Part shown: piece after piece, positions 1-5,847 of the stretch
Layout: every line of letters begins with the position of its first letter
How positions within the stretch are numbered: the stretch's first letter is position 1
DNA from: an uncultured Haloferula sp.
Lineage (GTDB): Bacteria > Verrucomicrobiota > Verrucomicrobiae > Verrucomicrobiales > Akkermansiaceae
Assembly (NCBI GenBank): GCA_946481625.1
Contig: CAMLOZ010000092.1
Location: forward strand, 1-9,647
Direction of reading: 5' to 3'
DNA: 9,647 bases
Program-made: the position numbers and the translations under genes
The notes under the pieces: model-generated
The model's database searches: none
What the model was told of the DNA's origin: nothing
What the model saw: only the letters and a program-made list of their open reading frames with translations

Positions 1-212
1 TGCTCCTGCATCATCGAAGGCAAGGAGCCGGGGGGCTCGCCGCTCGGCCCGGCGGCATCGACACGGCGGACACCGGTGGGATGCGGGAGGCCGGGGCCGC
101 CGGGGAGGACGAGCCCCTGGGTGCGGAAGTAGGCGGGGAGACGGGAGACGATCTCGTCCGCGGTGAGCGGCACGCAGTGGACGTCGCAATCGATGAGGGT
201 GAGCGGCTTCAT
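1..212 (-). CDS. Amidohydrolase_2-type metal-dependent hydrolase, N-terminal 70 residues (cut by left edge)
   Basis: The reading frame opens at the ATG at 212-210 and stays open to the window edge, giving 70 residues. The start MKPLTLIDCDVHCVP carries the metal-binding opening strand of amidohydrolase-superfamily TIM barrels in its DxH form (D10, H12). Residues about 46-70 (VRRVDAAGPSGEPPG, then SLPSMMQEH) match the Arg...Pro-Pro-Gly...Ser-x-x-x-Met pattern that follows the first strand in the Amidohydrolase_2 group related to ACMSD and other TIM-barrel decarboxylases. The substrate cannot be told from this part, and the catalytic residues further on lie outside the window. No good ribosome binding site precedes the ATG; the nearest purine run, AGGGA, is too far upstream. 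It lies 85 nt downstream of the big propeller gene on the same strand. A weak promoter-like pair, TTGCCC (258-253) and TATCCC (235-230) with a 17-bp spacer, sits in that gap, so it may be transcribed separately. Confidence 0.8.
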   Translation of the reverse strand, partial: MKPLTLIDCDVHCVPLTADEIVSRLPAYFRTQGLVLPGGPGLPHPTGVRRVDAAGPSGEPPGSLPSMMQE

Positions 213-297
213 CCCGGTGGTCCCTGTGAGGGATAGGGCCGGGATGGAGGAAGGGCAACTTCGATCTGGGAAGAGCCGTTTCGCGCCGCCGGAGCTC

Positions 298-2808
298 TCA
301 GAATCCCGGAAAGATCGACTTCTTCTTGGCGACGGAGAACAGGCTGCCCTGGTCGGACGTGAGGCCGTTCGGAGCGGCAAGCACGTAGTGCGAGGAGGTC
401 ACCGCCATGGTGTGCCCGTACAAGAAACCACTTGCGGGGACCTGGAGCTTGTAGTGAAGCAGCTCGGCACCCGTGGAGAGATTCATGAGGTGGAGATCCT
501 TCTGGCCGCCTGAAGATACAAGCAAGCGCTTGCCATCGATGGCCACGGCACCGCCGAAATTCGACGATCCACTACCGGATCTGAGCGTGTCGAGTAGTTG
601 CCCGTTGCGCGAATCGAAGACAAGAATCGAGCCGCTGTTGGGGATCACGCTGTCATCCGAGGGATTCCCGGCTACCAGGTAATGCCCCTGCATCGCGAGA
701 ACTTCCCCGAATCCCAAGGTGGTGTGGTCAAGACCGGGGTCCTGCGAATCGATCGCATACCGCATGCTTCCATCCTTGAGATCCGCCACAAAGATCTTGA
801 GATCTCCTCCAATCGCGATGTTGTCCCCGTCCATCGAAAGCGCGGTGCCGAAGAACCCGCCGAGGACGGTCTCCGGCGGCTCCAGCCGATAGCGGAACGA
901 GAAGTCCCGGCGATCATAGACCAGACAAGCCCCGACCCCGAAGCCCTGCTTGTTCTCGTACGGCATGCCGAGGACGATGTGATTGCCACGCATCGCGATG
1001 ACCTTTCCGAAATCCACGTGGTCCGCGTCCGGCGGGGAGATCATGCCCACCTCTTGCAAGGTCTTGGCGTTGTAGAAATACACGGCGGGCACCGAGGGGT
1101 TTTCCCGGCTCTTCAATGCTCCGACCGCCAGGAGCTTATTGTCCATCGCCAGGCCGATCCCGAAGAAGGCATCGGGGGCGAACCCTTCGGGCTCGATCCG
1201 GTCGATGATCTCCTTCGATTTCAGATCCATCACGTGGACGCCTCCGCGGCTGTCCGTTGCGCCATCGAGGTTACGCGCCCCCACGAAGGCCCGGTTGCCA
1301 GCTGCGGCGAGACTGAGCCCGAATTCATCCTCGGCGTAGGAGGCAGGGTTAGCGGCCGCGGAAACTTCCTGCTCACGGGGCAGGTCGTCGTCCTCGATGT
1401 GGAGCGCCACATCCGTCAGGGCCGAGCCGGCTCCCGTCACGGAGAGTATCCGCAGGTGGAACCTTTCCTGAGGCTCCGCGAGTTTGTCGCTCCTGATCGG
1501 GATCCTGATGCTCCCCGAGTCCGCACCGGCGGGAATCGTCAAGGTCCCGGCCTTGAAGGTGTAGTCGGTCTTCTCCGCGGCGGTATCTTCCACGGTCTCG
1601 TAATGGATCAGCACGGTTTCGGAAGAGGGCGGCTCGACGAGGACCGGGACGTCGATCCGACGCGCTGCTTCCGAAACGAACTGCTCTTCAATCCTCACCA
1701 CGGGCAGACTCGGCGAAAGCGAGTAGATCAACAGCGCTCCGTCTTTCGAGGCAGGGTCGGTCCCGCCGGAAGCCGAGCTCAGCAACACGTCGCCCCTCGC
1801 TTTCAGAGGGCCGGGACGCGCCGTCCCTGTATGATCGTCGAAGGGATTGTTCTGCATCTCCAGTTGCCCGCGGGTCGCCGCATCGAAGACGTAGAGCCCC
1901 GTGCGGCTCCACGTCACCAGCAGCCCGCTATCGGTGACTTCCAGATCCGATCCGAACCAGTCGTAATAATCCGCGGCGGGCTGGGGGACGAAGCTGCCCA
2001 GATAGCTGCCATCTGCCGCGGAATACTCCCACACCCCGTAGCGGCTGGTCGCGTAGACCCGCTCGCCTCTCGCCAGCACCGCCGTGCCGAACCAGTGGTC
2101 CTGGGCGGGTGCCGGGACGCGAATCTTTGCCCTGCGGATGCCGGTCTCGACATCGAAGATGTACACGGTGCCGGTGAATTCATCCTTGCGGGCGGCTCCC
2201 ACCACAAGCGTGTTCCCATCGACCGAGATGGACTGGCCGAATCCATCGAATGGCACGCCTTCTCCGGAGGTGATGATGCGCTCGACCTCCCAGGTCCTCA
2301 TGTCATAGACATAGACCGCCCCTTGATGCGGATCGGTGTCCACCGCGCGGTATTTGTGGAAGAACACGAAGAGCCGGTGGCCCTCGATCGCGATCGTCTG
2401 CCCGAACTTGGATTCGCTAGGTCCGCCCGGAGGTTCCGGAATCGTTCGAACCAAGGCTCCGTCACTGCGCCGGAAAAGATGGACGGAGCCGGTATGAAAC
2501 GAGACGGACGATACGGCGTACCACTTCGGGGAAATCGCCACACTTGCTCCGAAGCCGATGGCGGCAGGAAGCTCCCCACCTAGGGCGCGGACATGGGAGT
2601 TCGTCGAACGGTCATAGACGTGGGCCCCCTGATATGAGCCGACGAGAATCTCATCATCATCGAAATCCAAGGCGCGCCCGAAAGATGTCTCGCCCGCCTC
2701 CAGCCCCCCGTTCGGGATGACCTCCAATAACCGCGGCACAATCGGTGCGGCCGACAGGATACCAATTCCCGACAACAGCATCGGAACCACGAGGAGGATC
2801 TTCATCAT
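298..2808 (-). CDS. Secreted FG-GAP repeat / Calx-beta protein with two seven-repeat propellers
   Basis: Predicted exported protein of 836 residues. I chose the ATG at 2808 (ATGATGAAG) over the longer ATG at 2856 because it gives a clean signal peptide, MMKILLVVPMLLSGIGILSA, with a likely cut after SAA; the ATG at 2805 is equally possible. The mature part has about fourteen repeats of 43-55 residues, each opening with FG plus a strand such as SISVDGNTLVVGA and closing with a strand such as GTVYIFD, the FG-GAP_2 pattern. Repeat starts are near residues 43, 86, 135, 190, 240, 285 and 333 (FG replaced by GP), then 496, 549, 600, 653, 700, 751 and 797 (FG replaced by YG). Between the two sets of seven, residues about 370-475 form a Calx-beta domain (FVSEAARRIDVPV, DYTFKAGTLTIPAGA, EPQERFHLRIL, ending HIEDDD). 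I infer two seven-bladed propellers joined by a calcium-binding-type beta sandwich, acting at the cell surface or in the periplasm. No catalytic motif, transmembrane anchor or PEP-CTERM-like sorting tail is visible; the C-terminus is KKKSIFPGF. Ligand unknown. Confidence 0.9.
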   Translation of the reverse strand: MMKILLVVPMLLSGIGILSAAPIVPRLLEVIPNGGLEAGETSFGRALDFDDDEILVGSYQGAHVYDRSTNSHVRALGGELPAAIGFGASVAISPKWYAVSSVSFHTGSVHLFRRSDGALVRTIPEPPGGPSESKFGQTIAIEGHRLFVFFHKYRAVDTDPHQGAVYVYDMRTWEVERIITSGEGVPFDGFGQSISVDGNTLVVGAARKDEFTGTVYIFDVETGIRRAKIRVPAPAQDHWFGTAVLARGERVYATSRYGVWEYSAADGSYLGSFVPQPAADYYDWFGSDLEVTDSGLLVTWSRTGLYVFDAATRGQLEMQNNPFDDHTGTARPGPLKARGDVLLSSASGGTDPASKDGALLIYSLSPSLPVVRIEEQFVSEAARRIDVPVLVEPPSSETVLIHYETVEDTAAEKTDYTFKAGTLTIPAGADSGSIRIPIRSDKLAEPQERFHLRILSVTGAGSALTDVALHIEDDDLPREQEVSAAANPASYAEDEFGLSLAAAGNRAFVGARNLDGATDSRGGVHVMDLKSKEIIDRIEPEGFAPDAFFGIGLAMDNKLLAVGALKSRENPSVPAVYFYNAKTLQEVGMISPPDADHVDFGKVIAMRGNHIVLGMPYENKQGFGVGACLVYDRRDFSFRYRLEPPETVLGGFFGTALSMDGDNIAIGGDLKIFVADLKDGSMRYAIDSQDPGLDHTTLGFGEVLAMQGHYLVAGNPSDDSVIPNSGSILVFDSRNGQLLDTLRSGSGSSNFGGAVAIDGKRLLVSSGGQKDLHLMNLSTGAELLHYKLQVPASGFLYGHTMAVTSSHYVLAAPNGLTSDQGSLFSVAKKKSIFPGF

Positions 2809-2814
2809 GAATTC

Positions 2815-2843
2815 ATGTGAGGAACCCCGCCAGTACATGTCAA
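2815..2843 (-). promoter_or_regulatory. Possible promoter of the FG-GAP/Calx-beta gene, near-leaderless
   Basis: Read on the minus strand there is a perfect -35 hexamer TTGACA (2843-2838), a 17-bp spacer and the weak -10 candidate TCACAT (2820-2815, three of six consensus bases). Only six bases separate it from the chosen ATG, so transcription would begin at or next to the start codon. This fits the absence of a ribosome binding site, and it supports the downstream start because the longer reading frame would begin upstream of the -35. The -10 is poor, so this is tentative. Confidence 0.3.
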
Positions 2844-2913
2844 CGAACTCCGGCACATGAAGGGCTTTTTAACCGAATCTTCATGGAAACCCCATCTGCC
2901 CGCCACGTGGAAC

Positions 2914-3825
2914 TCAGGGCTTCGTGACGAGCGTGTTCGAGACGTCGTTGCCGAAGGCTTCGAAGCCGTCGAGTTGCCAGACGACCTTTTTGGTCTCGGG
3001 CTCGATTTCGATGAGGATGGGCTGGCCGGGGCCGGCGTGGCAGTTGCCGATGACGTAATTGCCATTCGGGAGGATCTGCAGGGTGGTGACCCAAGCGAGG
3101 GTGATGCCGGGGAGGTCGTTCTGCTCGATCTTCCAGACGATCTCCTTGGCCGGGGTGACCTCGAGGACGGAGTGGCCGTTGCCGGTGGTCAGGAGGGTGT
3201 TGCCGTTCTTGAGGCGGAGGGCGCTGAAGGTGGAATTTCCGAAGGCTTCGGGACCGTGGCCGCCTCTGGGCTCCTTGCCGAACATGGGGACGGGGAAGTC
3301 CCAGACAAGCTTGCCCTCCGCATCGTACTCGCGGACTGCACCGTCGCCTTCCTGGCAGACGAGGTAGTGGCCGTTGTCGAGTTTGCGGGCGAGGCGGGTG
3401 TCGCGGTGGGCGTCGGGGTGATCGAGCTTGAGCTTGATCTCCTTGAGCAGCTTGCCGGAGCGGTCGATCTCGATGATGCGACCGACGCCGCTTTCCGCGA
3501 TCATGAGGCTGCCATCGGGAAGGGGTTGGAAAGCGTGGACTTCGAGGCGCTTGCCTTCGTTGCCATTGCCCTGGGTGGAGTCGTAGCTCCACACGACCTT
3601 CTTGTCCTTCGGGTCGATGGCGCAGACCTCGCGCATGTCCTTCTGGACGTAGATGAGGCCGTCCATGTCCTGATGGAGATCATGGATGCCGCCCCAAGGC
3701 ATTTCCCAGGCGACTTTGCCATCGCTCCAGAGGGCGAGCTTGCCCTTTCCTTGGAGCAGGACGTCCCGGGCGTGGAGCGGCAGAATCGTGAGGGCGGCGA
3801 GGCAGGCGAGGGAGAGGCGGTTCAT
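2914..3825 (-). CDS. Secreted PQQ-like / arylsulfotransferase-like beta-propeller protein
   Basis: Protein of 303 residues with signal peptide MNRLSLACLAALTILPLHA, cleavage probably before R20. The rest is a repeat protein: a short strand with K-x-V-W or a variant recurs at about residues 37-42 (KVAWEM), 75-81 (KKVVWSY), 124-130 (GKLLKEI), 171-177 (GKLVWDF), 227-233 (KEIVWKI) and 279-285 (KKVVWQL). Each follows a strand of the type LPDGSLMIAE, LDNGHYLVCQE, LKNGNTLLTT or LPNGNYVIGN. Six such units suggest a six-bladed propeller of the PQQ-like or arylsulfotransferase-like kind. H49, H51, H97, H190 and H263 are candidate ligand-facing residues, but I see no motif fixing an enzyme activity. It starts 216 nt from the divergent EF-hand gene and ends 105 nt before the FG-GAP/Calx-beta gene on the same strand. 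The upstream TAGGT, nine bases from the ATG, is at best a weak ribosome binding site. Export and propeller fold are well supported; function is not. Confidence 0.85.
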   Translation of the reverse strand: MNRLSLACLAALTILPLHARDVLLQGKGKLALWSDGKVAWEMPWGGIHDLHQDMDGLIYVQKDMREVCAIDPKDKKVVWSYDSTQGNGNEGKRLEVHAFQPLPDGSLMIAESGVGRIIEIDRSGKLLKEIKLKLDHPDAHRDTRLARKLDNGHYLVCQEGDGAVREYDAEGKLVWDFPVPMFGKEPRGGHGPEAFGNSTFSALRLKNGNTLLTTGNGHSVLEVTPAKEIVWKIEQNDLPGITLAWVTTLQILPNGNYVIGNCHAGPGQPILIEIEPETKKVVWQLDGFEAFGNDVSNTLVTKP

Positions 3826-3919
3826 GGGCGTGTGACCTACATGCGGGATAGGTTTTACTTTTCAAACAAATTGAAGGCGGCACGGCGGAATGAATAGCCG
3901 AAGGGGGACCTGCGTCTTT

Positions 3920-3939
3920 CCCGCGAGCCCCGTCGCGGG
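3920..3939. repeat. Perfect 7-bp inverted repeat in the divergent control region
   Basis: CCCGCGA (3920-3926) and TCGCGGG (3933-3939) are perfect reverse complements around the six-base loop GCCCCG. It lies about 95 bp upstream of the minus-strand propeller gene and about 40 bp upstream of the -35 of the EF-hand promoter. It could be a regulator site or an RNA hairpin; no T-run follows it on either strand, so a terminator is unlikely. Confidence 0.45.
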
Positions 3940-3956
3940 GGGCGATCAGGGGGGCT

Positions 3957-3971
3957 GCCTAGCTGTTAGGC
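3957..3971. repeat. 5-bp inverted repeat just upstream of the EF-hand promoter
   Basis: GCCTA (3957-3961) and TAGGC (3967-3971) flank GCTGT and end nine bases before the -35 hexamer. The position suits an activator or repressor half-site pair, but five base pairs is short enough to arise by chance. Confidence 0.25.
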
Positions 3972-3979
3972 GCGATCCC

Positions 3980-4007
3980 TTGACACCCCTCCGATGGGGG
4001 CTATTTT
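3980..4007 (+). promoter_or_regulatory. Probable sigma-70-type promoter for the EF-hand gene pair
   Basis: A perfect -35 TTGACA (3980-3985), a 16-bp spacer and TATTTT (4002-4007, four of six consensus bases) predict a start near 4014 and a leader of roughly 28 nt before the ATG at 4042. The spacer itself holds CCCC (3986-3989) and GGGG (3996-3999) around six bases, followed by CTATTTTT, so the same stretch also resembles a short terminator hairpin. No plus-strand gene lies upstream to need one, so I prefer the promoter reading. Confidence 0.5.
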
Positions 4008-4041
4008 TGGACTCCTAAACATTTCTTAAGTATTTCTCCTC

Positions 4042-4515
4042 ATGAACAAGGCGATTTTTCCCGGCATCCTCATCCTCGCGCTCAGCGCCCCCATGGCTTC
4101 GGCGCAAGCCCGCAAGCTCAACGCCAAGTTCGACCGGGCGGACATCGATAGCGATAACCAACTGAGCCCTATCGAATTCCAAGCGACTCAGAGCAAGCGG
4201 GTGAGCGTGGCTTACAGCCTGTTCCGGTTCCAGAAGACGGATACCAACGACGACAATTTCGTCAGCCTCGAGGAGTTCTTGGCCAGCCGGGGCGGGATCA
4301 CGGGAGGCAAGCCCACCCGTCTGGAACTTTACCTCTTGGCGGACGCGGATGAAAACGAGCTGCTGGGTCCCGAGGAATACGCGGACACCTTGAAGCCCGG
4401 AGTGCCGTGGCCGAAGGCTCTGAAAGCCTTCGACAAAAGGGACAAGGATGACAACGGCGAGCTGACCACCCGGGAATTCGGGATCCGCCGGGGCGGCTTC
4501 CCCTTCCCTTTCTGA
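4042..4515 (+). CDS. Secreted protein with four EF-hands
   Basis: Protein of 157 residues with signal peptide MNKAIFPGILILALSAPMASA, likely cleaved after A21, so it acts outside the cytoplasm. Four twelve-residue calcium loops are visible: residues 34-45 (DIDSDNQLSPIE), 67-78 (DTNDDNFVSLEE), 101-112 (DADENELLGPEE) and 134-145 (DKDDNGELTTRE). All have Asp at position 1, acidic or amide residues at 3 and 5, a hydrophobic residue at 8 and Glu at 12, so calcium binding is likely. Only the fourth has the usual Gly at position 6; the others have Asn, Asn and Glu. Loops begin 33, 34 and 33 residues apart. It is a calmodulin-like array rather than a lone EF-hand in an enzyme; no other domain is present, and the tail RRGGFPFPF is short. 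The next gene, 67 nt downstream on the same strand, encodes a six-hand relative, so the two are probably cotranscribed from the promoter at 3980-4007. No ribosome binding site is visible. Confidence 0.9.
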   Translation: MNKAIFPGILILALSAPMASAQARKLNAKFDRADIDSDNQLSPIEFQATQSKRVSVAYSLFRFQKTDTNDDNFVSLEEFLASRGGITGGKPTRLELYLLADADENELLGPEEYADTLKPGVPWPKALKAFDKRDKDDNGELTTREFGIRRGGFPFPF

Positions 4516-4582
4516 TCGCGGACTATCGTGAGGGCCTAACCTCTTGACGAAGCTGAGGGTTATGAGACCTTGAACGAGTCCC

Positions 4583-5275
4583 ATGAAAACGAACTGTTCG
4601 CCATCCATCCGACACGCCCTCTCCCTCGCAGGCGTGTGCCTCACCCTGCCTCTCCTCGCCGGCGCTCCCGCCGGCACGCTTACCGAGGAATTCAACACTG
4701 CGGACGCCGACACATCCGGCGGCTTGACCGAGATGGAGTTCTCCACGGCCTATTCGACCGGTCTCTCGCGAGGGAAGCTGAAGAAGCAATTCCGTGCGGC
4801 CGATACTGACAAAAGCCGGGATATTTCGCTGGCGGAGTACTTGGCGTTCCGCGCGGCGATGATCCTGAAGAATCCCAATGCCGATCCCTCCCTGAAGTTC
4901 GAAGTCGCCGACCTGGACGTGGACGGTTTCCTTTCGCTGCAGGAATTCGCGGTGCTGGTGCCCGGAAAGTCGGCGCTTATCGAGAAGCGCAAGCGCCACC
5001 TGATGGCGGATGCCGACAACGACAACCTGGTGACGCTCGACGAGTGGCTGGATTACGTGGAGAGCCCGCAACCGGACACCTCCGGGATTCCTTTCCTGAA
5101 GTTCGATCTCGCGGATTTGGACGACAACGACGAGCTCACGATCGATGAATTCGAAGGGGTCTATCCGCCGGCGGTGAAACCCGCGGTGATCCAGAGGAAG
5201 TTCGACGGCAAGGATGCCAATGACGACAGCCTGCTTACCCGGGATGAATGGAATCCGGGCGGCGGCGCTCCTTGA
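4583..5275 (+). CDS. Secreted protein with six EF-hands, paralogue of the preceding gene
   Basis: Protein of 230 residues. The N-terminus has positive charges and a hydrophobic stretch (HALSLAGVCLTLPLLAGAPA), read as a signal peptide with cleavage around A28-A30. C19 is not in a proper lipobox, so I do not call a lipoprotein. Six EF-hand loops fill the rest: residues 41-52 (DADTSGGLTEME), 74-85 (DTDKSRDISLAE), 110-121 (DLDVDGFLSLQE), 143-154 (DADNDNLVTLDE), 178-189 (DLDDNDELTIDE) and 211-222 (DANDDSLLTRDE). All have Asp at 1 and Glu at 12; only the first and third have Gly at 6. Spacing is 33, 36, 33, 35, 33, so the hands come as three pairs with an exact 33-residue step inside each pair. The odd-numbered hands share an Ala-Asp before the loop, as in the neighbouring gene, pointing to common descent. 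Likely role is calcium binding or buffering outside the cytoplasm; the partner is unknown. It ends ten bases from the convergent SRPBCC gene. Confidence 0.9.
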   Translation: MKTNCSPSIRHALSLAGVCLTLPLLAGAPAGTLTEEFNTADADTSGGLTEMEFSTAYSTGLSRGKLKKQFRAADTDKSRDISLAEYLAFRAAMILKNPNADPSLKFEVADLDVDGFLSLQEFAVLVPGKSALIEKRKRHLMADADNDNLVTLDEWLDYVESPQPDTSGIPFLKFDLADLDDNDELTIDEFEGVYPPAVKPAVIQRKFDGKDANDDSLLTRDEWNPGGGAP

Positions 5276-5294
5276 CCGAAGGTTTTCAGGAGCG
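5266..5294. terminator. Inverted repeat at convergent gene ends, possible two-way terminator
   Basis: CGCTCCT (5266-5272) and AGGAGCG (5288-5294) are perfect complements. The loop holds a small ACC-GAA-GGT hairpin (5275-5283) and a TTTT run. The stem covers the stop codons of both convergent genes. A second stem, CGGCGG/CCGCCG at 5293-5298 and 5304-5309, follows inside the SRPBCC gene. There is no long T-run after the stem, so factor-independent termination is uncertain. Confidence 0.4.
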
Positions 5295-5747
5295 GCGGGG
5301 GAACCGCCGTTCCAAGACTTCCCGGCGGAAGTCGAAGATCCGCTGGAGCTTGCGGCGGGCGAATAGGGCGTGGGCGATACTCCCGAGCGGGCCCAGCGGC
5401 ATGATGTAGTGGACGAGGTCGGTGACCTTCACGCCGCCTTCGACTTCTTGGAACGTGTGGCGGTGGTGCCAGAATTTGTAGGGGCCGACGCGTTGCTCGT
5501 CCGTGAAGGAGCGGCCTTCCTGAACACCCTTGATTTCGGAGATCCAGGGAACCCAGATGGCGGGCAGGATCTTCACCCGGTAGCTGATGATCTGGCTCTC
5601 GTGCATCTTCTCCGAAGGGCAATGGACGATGCGGAAACCGAGGTCCGGCGGGGTCATCGCGTCGAGATTGCGGGGAGAGGAGAAGAAATCCCAGGCATCT
5701 GCCAGGGAGATCGGGAGGATTTGCTCGCGGAAGAGTGAGTGCAGCAT
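5286..5747 (-). CDS. SRPBCC (START/Bet v1-like) family protein
   Basis: Protein of 153 residues, the usual size of a single-domain SRPBCC protein (helix-grip fold with a deep hydrophobic pocket), cytoplasmic with no signal peptide. Recognisable stretches in order: FFSSPRNLDAMTPPDLGF (21-38), SYRVKI (55-60), FTDEQRVGPYKFWHHRHTF (81-99), DLVHYIMPLGPLG (110-122) and the C-terminal helix LQRIFDFRREVLERRF (134-149). This pattern belongs to the subgroup often annotated as ligand-binding SRPBCC or cell-division-inhibitor-like, which is also found fused or next to sugar-nucleotide epimerases such as the CDP-paratose 2-epimerase-like proteins. No epimerase is nearby here. The ligand is unknown. The ATG at 5747 starts the fold directly, and AGG next to the ATG is too close to act as a ribosome binding site. 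It is divergent from the aminotransferase gene across 100 bp. Confidence 0.85.
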   Translation of the reverse strand: MLHSLFREQILPISLADAWDFFSSPRNLDAMTPPDLGFRIVHCPSEKMHESQIISYRVKILPAIWVPWISEIKGVQEGRSFTDEQRVGPYKFWHHRHTFQEVEGGVKVTDLVHYIMPLGPLGSIAHALFARRKLQRIFDFRREVLERRFPRRS

Positions 5748-5778
5748 CCTGGGGAAATGACGAATTCCTAAGCACTAA

Positions 5779-5793
5779 TTGCCAAACGGGCAA
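5779..5793. promoter_or_regulatory. Inverted repeat in the 100-bp divergent intergenic region
   Basis: TTGCC (5779-5783) and GGCAA (5789-5793) flank AAACG between the divergent SRPBCC and aminotransferase starts. On the minus strand the same bases supply a weak -35 TTGCCC with TAGGAA 17 bp downstream, a poor promoter candidate for the SRPBCC gene. The site could be an operator or only part of the promoter. Confidence 0.25.
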
Positions 5794-5847
5794 CCTTGTC
5801 GCGGTTCGCTCTTGGCTAGCGCCTCCCCCCACCTACCGTCTCCGCCG

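Noticed and set aside
272..298. AGAGC/GCTCT inverted repeat after the FG-GAP/Calx-beta gene as a terminator
   Set aside because: Only five base pairs with a 17-base loop and no T-run; too weak to call.
598..2583. 661-codon open frame on the plus strand opposite the FG-GAP/Calx-beta gene
   Set aside because: Its product is rich in Arg, His and Gly with no domain, while the opposite strand encodes a clear repeat protein. It is the antisense shadow typical of GC-rich coding DNA.
2857..3897. 346-codon plus-strand frame rich in Asp, Glu, Ala and Val opposite the 303-residue propeller gene
   Set aside because: Low-complexity acidic composition from reading GC-rich coding DNA backwards; the minus-strand gene has a signal peptide and regular repeats.
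4535..4565. Imperfect hairpin TAACCTC/GAGGGTTA between the two EF-hand genes as a terminator
   Set aside because: The stem is short with a bulge and no T-run follows; the genes are close paralogues on one strand and more likely cotranscribed.
4583..4639. Lipoprotein signal in the six-EF-hand protein (LAGVC at residues 15-19)
   Set aside because: The residue before Cys is Val rather than Gly, Ala or Ser, and hydrophobic sequence continues after it; an ordinary signal peptide cut near residues 28-30 fits better.
5779..5847. 23-residue N-terminal extension of the aminotransferase from the ATG at 5779
   Set aside because: It has low-complexity Ser/Pro/Ala composition, lies inside the short divergent promoter region, and precedes the conserved start of the family fold.
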